DNA from: an uncultured Lysobacteraceae bacterium
GTDB taxonomy: Bacteria > Pseudomonadota > Gammaproteobacteria > Xanthomonadales > Rhodanobacteraceae
Direction: 5' to 3'
Assembly (NCBI GenBank): GCA_946480705.1
Contig: CAMLLF010000304.1
Span: 1 to 5,613 of the forward strand
DNA: 5,613 nucleotides
The position numbers and the translations under genes were made by a program. Positions 1 to 4,724 of the stretch are shown here, in pieces; the stretch's first letter is position 1, and every line of letters begins with the position of its first letter. The notes beneath the pieces were generated by a model. It had not been told where the DNA came from. It saw only the letters and a list, made by a program, of their open reading frames with translations, and searched no databases.

Positions 1-414
1 GGCTATTACAACGGCATCGCTTTCCACCGCGTGATCGAAAATTTCATGATCCAGGGCGGCGACCCGACCGAATCCGGTCGCGGCGGTCCGGGCTACAAGT
101 TCGAAGACGAATGCCGTCCGGACCTCAAGCACAACAAGCCGGGCGTCCTGTCGATGGCCAACGCGGGTCCGGGAACGAACGGCAGCCAGTTCTTCATCAC
201 GCACGTGCCGACCAACTGGCTCGACGGCAAACATACGGTGTTCGGCGAAGTCATCGGCGCGGACGACCAGAAGATCGTCGACGCGATCCGCGGCGGCGAC
301 AAGATCGGGTCGATCCGCATCGAAGGCGATACCTCGGCGCTGCTGACCGCGCAGAAGGCGCGCGTCGACGACTGGAATGCGAAGCTCGACGCGGCCGGTT
401 TCAAGGCCAAGTGA
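1..414 (+). CDS. Cyclophilin-type peptidyl-prolyl cis-trans isomerase, 3' part
   Basis: The reading frame is open from base 1 and stops at TGA 412-414, giving 137 visible residues. The start lies off the left edge; judged by usual cyclophilin length, about 35-40 N-terminal residues are missing. Cyclophilin hallmarks are all present. [14 protein letters not shown] (visible residues 8-21) carries the catalytic Arg10 and the Phe/Met/Gln of the active-site groove. [10 protein letters not shown] and KHTVFGEV follow in the normal order. The enzyme catalyses cis-trans isomerisation of X-Pro bonds during protein folding. Whether it is cytoplasmic or exported cannot be told, because the N-terminus is not in the window. 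After the core there is a C-terminal tail of about 35 residues ([23 protein letters not shown]...), longer than in E. coli PpiB and predicted to be helical; I recall similar tails in Xanthomonadales homologues. The gene ends in a hairpin terminator 11 nt downstream. The family call is very secure; the exact paralogue is not assigned. Confidence 0.95.
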   Translation, partial: GYYNGIAFHRVIENFMIQGGDPTESGRGGPGYKFEDECRPDLKHNKPGVLSMANAGPGTNGSQFFITHVPTNWLDGKHTVFGEVIGADDQKIVDAIRGGDKIGSIRIEGDTSALLTAQKARVDDWNAKLDAAGFKAK

Positions 415-424
415 CGCAAAAACG

Positions 425-452
425 GCGGGGCCATTGCGGCCCCGCTTTTTTT
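425..452 (+). terminator. Intrinsic terminator of the PPIase gene, possibly bidirectional
   Basis: A perfect 8-bp GC-only stem (425-432 with 438-445) encloses a 5-nt loop (ATTGC) and is followed by seven T (446-452). Five A (418-422) lie just upstream of the stem. The same hairpin, read on the minus strand, therefore has a short U-run 2 nt after the stem and could also stop transcription from the convergent small membrane protein gene ending at 473. Confidence 0.92.
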
Positions 453-472
453 CGGGCCTGGATGCCCGGCCG

Positions 473-736
473 TCAGCTGCGCGATTTCGTCGCCAGGCGA
501 TAGACGAACAACAGGATCACGGCGCCGATGATGCCGCCGATGTAGCCCGACGGCTGGAAGCCCGCGGTCGGCGACGTGCCGAAGATCATGCCGCTGAGAA
601 AGCCGCCGACGAACATGCCGGCGATGCCGATAAAGCCCGTCACGAAAAAGCCGCCCGGGTCCTTGCCCGGCATCAGCAGTTTCGCGATGACGCCGATAAT
701 CAGTCCGGCAATGAACATTCCGATCCAGTACATCAT
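473..736 (-). CDS. GlsB/YeaQ/YmgE-family small membrane protein
   Basis: This is an 87-residue, very hydrophobic, Gly-rich protein with three predicted membrane helices: about residues 3-21, 30-52 and 64-80. The link between helices 1 and 2 is AKLLMPGKDPGG (18-29), the PG-x-x-PGG signature of the GlsB/YeaQ/YmgE (transglycosylase-associated) family. The size matches the family norm of about 80-90 residues. Family members are inner-membrane proteins linked to general or envelope stress; no enzymatic activity is established, and the name 'transglycosylase-associated' is historical. The start is ATG at 736, placed 9 nt after GGAGG (746-750 on the minus strand). The next codon, at 733, is also ATG and would give 86 residues, but its spacing is worse. 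The gene is monocistronic, convergent with the PPIase gene and divergent from the aminotransferase. A positively charged tail (ATKSRS) follows helix 3. Confidence 0.93.
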   Translation of the reverse strand: MMYWIGMFIAGLIIGVIAKLLMPGKDPGGFFVTGFIGIAGMFVGGFLSGMIFGTSPTAGFQPSGYIGGIIGAVILLFVYRLATKSRS

Positions 737-745
737 CTTGCTCGT

Positions 746-750
746 CCTCC
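746..750 (-). promoter_or_regulatory. Ribosome binding site fixing the start of the small membrane protein
   Basis: The minus strand reads GGAGG here, with 9 nt to ATG 736. This favours the first of two tandem ATG codons (736 rather than 733). Confidence 0.75.
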
Positions 751-831
751 GTGGTCAGGGTTTTTGATGCGGGTGCACTGTACTCCGGCACGCTTATGGC
801 CAAAAGTCGGGCCGGATGCTGCAACGCACTG

Positions 832-840
832 TGCTAGCAT
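832..840 (+). promoter_or_regulatory. Candidate extended -10 promoter for the aminotransferase unit
   Basis: The sequence TGCTAGCAT fits an extended -10 (TG-n plus TAGCAT, 4 of 6 to TATAAT). It lies about 40 nt before the chosen start, in the 144-bp gap shared with the divergent membrane-protein gene. No recognisable -35 hexamer is found 16-18 nt upstream, as can be the case for extended -10 promoters. This is a by-eye call only. Confidence 0.35.
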
Positions 841-880
841 TTCGCGCCGATTTTTCTTCCCCGATTCCGCGAGAATGCAC

Positions 881-2077
881 ATGCTCAAGTTAGCCGAGCG
901 CATGGGACGCGCAAAGCCCAGCGCCATCATGGCGGTTGCCGAAAAGGCGAAGCAGCTCAAGGCCGAAGGCCGCGACATCGTCAGCTTCTCCATCGGCGTC
1001 CCGAACTTTCTGCCGGGCGAGCACGTTTACGCGGCGGTGCGCGAGGCGCTCGCCAAGGACTCGGGCCAGTACGGCTCGAACCGCGGCGCCGACGCGCTGC
1101 TCGACGCCTACCTCCATCATCTCGAAGAAGCCGGCCTGACCGGCTACACGCGCAAGAACGTCGCGACCGGCATCGGCGCCAAGCACGTGCTGTACAACCT
1201 CGCCGAAGCGCTGCTGAATCCCGGCGACACGATCGCCTTCGCCGTGCCCTACTGGACCACCTACGTCGACATCGCCGACATCATCGGCGCGAAGACGAAG
1301 CTGCTGCCGTGTCCGGCCGAACAGAACTACAAGCTCACGCCGGCACAGCTCGACGCCGCGCTGCCGGGCACCCACGTATTCCTGTTCAACAACCCGTCGA
1401 ATCCGACGGGCATGGTCTACACCAGGGAAGAAATCGCCGCGCTGGCCGATGTGCTCGTGAAGCATCCGGACGTCTGGATCATCTGCGACGACATTTACAA
1501 CCGCATGGTGTTCGACGGCATCGGCTATCACAACTTCGTCAACGCGCGTCCGGAACTGCGCGACCGCGTGATCCATGTCGATTCGATCTCCAAGACCTAC
1601 GGCATGCCGGGCTGGCGCGTCGGCTTCATTGCCGGTCCCGAGATCGTGGCCCAGGCCATGGTCACGATGAACTCGAACCACATCACGAACATTCCGGAAA
1701 TGGTCACCGCGGCGGCCGTCGCGGCGCTGACCGGTCCGCAGGACGTGCCGCAGCAGAAGAACCTCGAATTCCAGGGCAAGCGCGATCAGGTGCTCGCGAT
1801 GCTCGACGCGATTCCGGGCGTGAAGTGCCCGCGTCCGCAGGGCGCGTTCTACGTGTTCCCGGACATCTCCTGCGCGTTCGGCAAGAGCCACGGCGGCGTC
1901 CGCATCGACACCGATGTCGATTTCTGCAACGCGTTGCTGCAGGCCAAGGGCGTCGCCTGCGTGCCGGGTTCCGCGTTCGGCGAACCCAAAGGACTGCGCA
2001 TCTCCTACACCTGCCCGACGGCGCAGCTCGCCGACGGTCTGAAGCGCTTCGCCGAGTTCTTCGCCGAACTGAAATGA
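881..2077 (+). CDS. PLP-dependent class I/II aminotransferase, aspartate aminotransferase type
   Basis: This 398-residue fold-type I aminotransferase most likely transfers the amino group between aspartate and 2-oxoglutarate (giving oxaloacetate and glutamate) in the cytosol. Visible signatures, numbered from ATG 881: substrate-recognition region FSIGVPNF near 33-40; NPSNPTG 171-177, where Asn174 contacts PLP; DDIY 203-206, where Asp203 binds the pyridine N and Tyr206 the PLP O3'; SKTYGMPGWRVGF, where Lys238 is the Schiff-base lysine and Arg246 a phosphate contact; and LRISYTCP, where Arg373 is expected to bind the substrate alpha-carboxylate. The sequence style (SKTYxMxGWR) fits subgroup I-gamma (Thermus/Rhizobium AAT-like) rather than E. 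coli AspC. The frame is open upstream to 377, but that stretch is shadow sequence over two other genes. ATG 881 is preferred because GAGA 871-874 lies 6 nt upstream and homologues begin M-x-KLAER; ATG 875 (two residues longer) is possible. The gene is likely co-transcribed with the next one. Exact substrate specificity (Asp, aromatic or prephenate) cannot be proved from sequence. Confidence 0.93.
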   Translation: MLKLAERMGRAKPSAIMAVAEKAKQLKAEGRDIVSFSIGVPNFLPGEHVYAAVREALAKDSGQYGSNRGADALLDAYLHHLEEAGLTGYTRKNVATGIGAKHVLYNLAEALLNPGDTIAFAVPYWTTYVDIADIIGAKTKLLPCPAEQNYKLTPAQLDAALPGTHVFLFNNPSNPTGMVYTREEIAALADVLVKHPDVWIICDDIYNRMVFDGIGYHNFVNARPELRDRVIHVDSISKTYGMPGWRVGFIAGPEIVAQAMVTMNSNHITNIPEMVTAAAVAALTGPQDVPQQKNLEFQGKRDQVLAMLDAIPGVKCPRPQGAFYVFPDISCAFGKSHGGVRIDTDVDFCNALLQAKGVACVPGSAFGEPKGLRISYTCPTAQLADGLKRFAEFFAELK

Positions 2078-2081
2078 CCGC

Positions 2082-2450
2082 ATGACTCTGAGCCCGCTCA
2101 AGCTGCTCGCGATCGTCGGCGTCGTGCTGCTCGCCGGTCTCGTCTGGATGAAGAAGCGCGAGATCGAGCGAGCCGATCCGCGCCGTCAGACCGGCGAGAA
2201 CGGCATCGTCATGCTCGGCGCCGAGTGGTGCGGCTACTGCCGGAAACTGAAGGCGGCGCTCGATGCGGCCGAGGTTCCCTACACCGAAATGGACGTCGAG
2301 GACGGCGGCGCGGGCCATGACGCGTTCGTCGCGCTGGGCGGGCGCGGCGTGCCGGTCACGGTGATCGGCCAGGACGTCGTCTACGGCTACAACACCGGAC
2401 GGCTCGACGAACTGCTGTCCGCGCGCGGGCATTCCGTGCGACTGCAATGA
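2082..2450 (+). CDS. Membrane-anchored glutaredoxin-family protein
   Basis: This 122-residue protein has one N-terminal hydrophobic segment (about residues 8-23, LLAIVGVVLLAGLVWM), a charged linker, and a compact glutaredoxin-like thioredoxin fold (about 41-118). The redox motif is WCGYC, with Cys50 and Cys53; Pro91 in RGVPVTVIG is the cis-proline, followed by the YGYN and leucine-rich end typical of the family. It probably carries out thiol-disulfide exchange or deglutathionylation near the inner membrane. It starts 4 nt after the aminotransferase stop with no good SD, which suggests translational coupling to that gene. The hydrophobic segment is not followed by a signal-peptidase site, so it reads as an anchor. 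Basic residues cluster after the helix (KKR 24-26, then R30, R34, R35) and only Lys7 precedes it, so by the positive-inside rule the redox domain would face the cytoplasm. Its partner is unknown. Confidence 0.9.
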   Translation: MTLSPLKLLAIVGVVLLAGLVWMKKREIERADPRRQTGENGIVMLGAEWCGYCRKLKAALDAAEVPYTEMDVEDGGAGHDAFVALGGRGVPVTVIGQDVVYGYNTGRLDELLSARGHSVRLQ

Positions 2451-2475
2451 ACGCTTAATCCATTTGTCCCATCCT

Positions 2476-2497
2476 GGAAACGGGCGCGCCCGTTTCC
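2476..2497. repeat. Perfect 22-bp palindrome in the gap before mdh
   Basis: The two 11-nt halves (GGAAACGGGCG and CGCCCGTTTCC) are exact reverse complements. As RNA it would form a 9-bp stem with a CGCG loop. No T-run follows on the plus strand (next bases are CCG), so it is not a standard intrinsic terminator. It could protect the 3' end of the upstream mRNA, stop transcription weakly, or act as a structured leader element of mdh. Confidence 0.8.
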
Positions 2498-2503
2498 CCG
2501 ACC

Positions 2504-2520
2504 GGCGGGCAGGGCCCGCC
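2504..2520 (+). repeat. Second hairpin in the mdh leader
   Basis: A perfect 7-bp GC-only stem (2504-2510 with 2514-2520) has a 3-nt loop (AGG). It begins 6 nt after the first palindrome and ends 8 nt before the mdh Shine-Dalgarno (AGGAG 2529-2533). Confidence 0.75.
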
Positions 2521-2528
2521 ACAGAGCC

Positions 2529-2533
2529 AGGAG
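2529..2533 (+). promoter_or_regulatory. Ribosome binding site of mdh
   Basis: AGGAG with 6 nt to ATG 2540. It is the best-formed SD in the central gene block and suggests that mdh is translated independently of the two upstream genes. Confidence 0.85.
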
Positions 2534-2539
2534 TTACCC

Positions 2540-3526
2540 ATGAAAGCCCCCGTTCGAGTTGCCGTCACCGGTGCCGCCGGCCAGATCGGCTACGCGCTGC
2601 TGTTCCGTATCGCCGCCGGCGACATGCTGGGCCCGGATCAGCCGGTCATCCTGCACCTGCTCGAAATCACGCCGGCGCTGCCCGCGCTGCAGGGCGTCGT
2701 GATGGAACTCAACGACTGCGCGTTCCCGACCCTGCACGGCATCGTCGCGACCGACGACGTCAACGTCGCGTTCAAGGACGTCGACTACGCGCTGCTCGTC
2801 GGCGCGCGTCCGCGCGGCCCGGGCATGGAGCGCAAGGACCTGCTCGAAGCCAACGGCGCGATCTTCGCGCCGCAGGGCAAGGCCATCAACGACCACGCCA
2901 AGCGCGACGTCAAGGTGCTCGTCGTCGGCAACCCGGCCAACACGAACGCGCTGATCGCCCAGCAGAACGCACCGGATCTCGATCCGAACTGCTTCACCGC
3001 GATGGTCCGCCTCGACCACAATCGTGCGATCAGCCAGCTTGCCGAAAAGACCGGCGCGCTGAACACCGACATCAAGAACGTCACGATCTGGGGCAACCAC
3101 AGCTCCACGCAGTACCCCGACGTGCACCATGCCAGCGTCAAGGGCAAGGCCGCGCTCGAACAGATCGACCAGGCCTGGTACGAGGGCACCTTCATCCCGA
3201 CCGTGCAGCAGCGCGGCGCGGCCATCATCAAGGCGCGCGGCGCGTCCTCGGCCGCATCCGCCGCCTCGGCCGCGATCGACCACATGCGCAACTGGGCGCT
3301 CGGCACCGCCGAAGGCGACTGGGTGTCGATGGGCATCCCGTCCGACGGCAGCTACGGCATCGCGCCGGGCGTGATCTACGGTTATCCCTGCACCTGCAAG
3401 GACGGCAAGTTCGCGATCGTCCAGGGCCTTGCCGTCAACGAGTTCTCGCGCGCCCGCATGGACGCGACCGACAAGGAACTGCGCGAAGAGCGCGCCGGCG
3501 TCGAGCATCTGTTCGCCAAGCGCTGA
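2540..3526 (+). CDS. mdh: Malate dehydrogenase
   Basis: This 328-residue NAD-dependent enzyme of the TCA cycle oxidises malate to oxaloacetate in the cytosol. Numbered from ATG 2540, the NAD-binding Rossmann loop is TGAAGQIG (residues 10-17). Glu42 ends the second strand, in the position that favours NAD over NADP. The mobile active-site loop [10 protein letters not shown] supplies substrate arginines Arg92 and Arg98. Asn131 lies in GNPANTN, Asp159 and Arg162 in RLDHNR, and the catalytic base His187 in [11 protein letters not shown]; Asp159-His187 is the proton relay. The length and the RLDHNRA and [11 protein letters not shown] signatures match the type-2 cytosolic MDH group (about 326-330 residues) rather than the 312-residue E. 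coli type or the LDH-like type. The start is fixed by AGGAG 6 nt upstream. A strong hairpin terminator follows 17 nt after the stop. The product oxaloacetate is the co-substrate expected for the aminotransferase encoded just upstream on the same strand. Confidence 0.98.
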   Translation: MKAPVRVAVTGAAGQIGYALLFRIAAGDMLGPDQPVILHLLEITPALPALQGVVMELNDCAFPTLHGIVATDDVNVAFKDVDYALLVGARPRGPGMERKDLLEANGAIFAPQGKAINDHAKRDVKVLVVGNPANTNALIAQQNAPDLDPNCFTAMVRLDHNRAISQLAEKTGALNTDIKNVTIWGNHSSTQYPDVHHASVKGKAALEQIDQAWYEGTFIPTVQQRGAAIIKARGASSAASAASAAIDHMRNWALGTAEGDWVSMGIPSDGSYGIAPGVIYGYPCTCKDGKFAIVQGLAVNEFSRARMDATDKELREERAGVEHLFAKR

Positions 3527-3543
3527 TCGGTCGCAATGCAATG

Positions 3544-3579
3544 AAATGAAAAAGGCGGCCAAAGCCGCCTTTTTCATTT
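3544..3579. terminator. Strong bidirectional intrinsic terminator after mdh
   Basis: A 16-bp perfect inverted repeat (3544-3559 with 3564-3579) surrounds a 4-nt loop (CAAA). The GC core GGCGGC/GCCGCC is flanked by A5 on the left and T5 on the right, so both strands have a U-run directly after the core stem. It lies between the convergent mdh and aqpZ genes and can serve mdh directly and aqpZ at about 150 nt. Confidence 0.95.
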
Positions 3580-3727
3580 GTTGCAACCCGCGTCGGTTCG
3601 GGTGGGCGCGGCGAAGATGGTAAACCGGCGTAGATTGGCGGCGTGCGCAGCGAACCCCAACATCGGGATGCTCACTCCCGCCGCCTGCTTATCCTGCATC
3701 GCGCCGTGATGTTCCCGCCGTACGTGC
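3580..3727. other. Gene-free gap between mdh terminator and aqpZ
   Basis: There is no coding frame with family-like content or a usable start plus SD in this 148-bp stretch. It contains only an 8-bp palindrome GTTGCAAC (3580-3587) and a loose 7-bp inverted repeat GGCGGCG/CGCCGCC (3637-3643 and 3679-3685, 35-nt loop). It is most simply the 3' untranslated region of aqpZ. Confidence 0.5.
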
Positions 3728-4429
3728 CTATCGCCGCTCATCCGCCAGCACCATCTTGTAGATCACCGCCCCGATCGCCGCGCCGATCAGCGGCGCGAGC
3801 CAGAACAGCCAGAGCTGCTGCACGGCCCAGCCGCCGGCGAACACGGCCACGCCGGTGCTGCGCGCCGGATTCACCGACGTGTTCGTGACCGGAATGCTGA
3901 TCAGGTGGATCAGGGTCAGGCACAGTCCGATCGCGATCGGCGCGAAACCCGCCGGCGCGCGCGCGTCGGTGGCGCCGAGAATCACGATCAGGAAGAACGC
4001 AGTCAGCACGATTTCGCAGACCAGCGCGGCGACCAGGGAATAGCCGCCCGGCGAATGCTCGGCGTAGCCGTTCGAAGCGAAGCCCGCAGTGACGTCGAAG
4101 CCGGCCTTGCCGCTCGCGATCAGATAGAGAATCGCGCCGGCCGCGATCGCGCCGAGTACCTGCGCGACGATATAGCCGGGCAGTTCCTTCGCCGGAAACC
4201 GTCCGCCGACGACGAGGCCGAGCGATACCGCCGGATTGAAATGTCCACCGGACACATGACCGACGGCGTAGGCCATCGTCAGTACCGTCAGGCCGAATGC
4301 GAGCGACACGCCCGCGAAGCCGATGCCGAGCGTCGGCACCGCGGCCGCCAGCACGGCGCTGCCGCAGCCGCCGAGAACCAGCCAGAACGTGCCGAGAAAC
4401 TCGGCACCGAGTCGTTTGCCCATGCTCAT
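3728..4429 (-). CDS. aqpZ: Aquaporin Z, water channel
   Basis: This 233-residue inner-membrane MIP-family channel has six membrane helices and two pore half-helices. Both NPA boxes are intact: [10 protein letters not shown] with NPA 65-67, and [10 protein letters not shown] with NPA 187-189. The selectivity-filter positions are Phe45, His175, Thr184 and Arg190, the set found in water-specific E. coli AqpZ, so it should pass water and not glycerol. Whole stretches resemble E. coli AqpZ ([20 protein letters not shown] near 10-29; [14 protein letters not shown] near 118-131; [18 protein letters not shown] near 175-192), and the length is normal. The start is ATG 4429, 8 nt after AGGGAG on the minus strand; the in-frame ATG at 4423 would be 14 nt away. 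The frame is open farther upstream, but those residues are polar, unlike the family, and span an inverted repeat. The gene is transcribed alone, convergent to mdh and divergent from the metalloprotease. Confidence 0.97.
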   Translation of the reverse strand: MSMGKRLGAEFLGTFWLVLGGCGSAVLAAAVPTLGIGFAGVSLAFGLTVLTMAYAVGHVSGGHFNPAVSLGLVVGGRFPAKELPGYIVAQVLGAIAAGAILYLIASGKAGFDVTAGFASNGYAEHSPGGYSLVAALVCEIVLTAFFLIVILGATDARAPAGFAPIAIGLCLTLIHLISIPVTNTSVNPARSTGVAVFAGGWAVQQLWLFWLAPLIGAAIGAVIYKMVLADERR

Positions 4430-4437
4430 CCCGATAT

Positions 4438-4443
4438 CTCCCT
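4438..4443 (-). promoter_or_regulatory. Ribosome binding site fixing the aqpZ start
   Basis: The minus strand reads AGGGAG, with 8 nt to ATG 4429, and selects this ATG over the in-frame ATG at 4423. A second GGAG (4444-4447) lies directly upstream. Confidence 0.75.
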
Positions 4444-4448
4444 CTCCA

Positions 4449-4486
4449 GGACGATGCGAGTTCGGGCCCGGGACGGCGCATCGTCC
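4449..4486. repeat. 10-bp inverted repeat in the aqpZ leader
   Basis: GGACGATGCG (4449-4458) and CGCATCGTCC (4477-4486) are perfect reverse complements around an 18-nt spacer that itself holds the palindrome CGGGCCCG (4463-4470). In the aqpZ transcript the hairpin would end 5 nt before the SD sequence AGGGAG. No U-run follows, so it is not an intrinsic terminator. A role in aqpZ translation or mRNA stability is inferred only from position. Confidence 0.65.
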
Positions 4487-4556
4487 GCACGCCGGCTGGG
4501 CAGGTCCGTTCAGGGAATCGCGACTGACGGACTCGGCATTCCTATCACGGGACGAC

Positions 4557-4586
4557 AGAGCATAGAAAGCAAATTTGTATGCTTTT
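4557..4586. promoter_or_regulatory. AT-rich nested palindromes between aqpZ and the protease, candidate operator/promoter
   Basis: This is the least GC-rich spot in the window. Three inverted repeats overlap: AGCATA (4559-4564) with TATGCT (4578-4583); AAAGCA (4566-4571) with TGCTTT (4580-4585); and the perfect octamer CAAATTTG (4570-4577). TATGCT and its complement resemble weak -10 boxes on either strand, but no -35 at proper spacing is convincing. The location between divergent genes suits a shared regulatory site; this is inferred, not shown. Confidence 0.35.
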
Positions 4587-4682
4587 GCGCGCGCATTCGT
4601 GTGCTGCACTGCAATGTTTCGATTCGTTGCTGCGCGGGAAACAAGAGCATACGCTTGCGGACGGCGTTGCGTTCGCGACGCC

Positions 4683-4700
4683 CACTGCCGGGGGGCGGTG
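4683..4700 (+). repeat. Small hairpin ahead of the protease RBS
   Basis: CACTGCC (4683-4689) can pair with GGCGGTG (4694-4700), including one T-G wobble, around a GGGG loop. It ends 12 nt before the SD. It is short enough to be coincidental in GC-rich DNA. Confidence 0.3.
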
Positions 4701-4712
4701 CCTGATCACATC

Positions 4713-4717
4713 GAGGA
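4713..4717 (+). promoter_or_regulatory. Ribosome binding site of the M35 protease
   Basis: GAGGA with 7 nt to ATG 4725. It supports this start, which is followed at once by a signal peptide. Confidence 0.8.
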
Positions 4718-4724
4718 AAACGTC

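Noticed and set aside
377..880. The open frame upstream of the aminotransferase could make a 566-residue protein.
   Set aside because: The extra 168 residues are Arg/Ala/Asp-rich shadow translation across the PPIase 3' end, its terminator and the antisense membrane protein gene. The aminotransferase has full family length from 881.
890..2101. A 403-codon antisense open frame over the aminotransferase.
   Set aside because: Composition (Arg, Val, Asp, His, Glu) is typical of the complement of a GC3-biased gene, and no known domain is seen. The sense strand carries a full set of catalytic motifs.
2476..2497. The palindrome before mdh as a Rho-independent terminator of the upstream pair.
   Set aside because: There is no T-run after either arm on the plus strand, unlike the two clear terminators at 425-452 and 3544-3579. 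It is kept as an unexplained hairpin.
2464..3549. A 361-codon plus-strand frame overlapping mdh in another phase.
   Set aside because: It is an Arg-rich low-complexity translation starting at a poor site before the leader hairpins. The mdh frame is unambiguous.
2534..3586. A 350-codon antisense open frame covering all of mdh.
   Set aside because: Long antisense frames are expected opposite GC-rich genes. It has no domain, and its start lies in the terminator region after mdh.
3631..3727. TAGATT (3631-3636) followed by a GTG frame at 3643 as a small gene or antisense RNA to aqpZ.
   Set aside because: There is no matching -35 and no SD, and the predicted peptide quickly becomes an Arg/Pro-rich shadow of aqpZ.
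3905..4705. A 266-codon plus-strand frame antisense to aqpZ.
   Set aside because: It is Arg/Glu/Asp-rich with no domain, while the opposite frame encodes a complete AqpZ with both NPA boxes.
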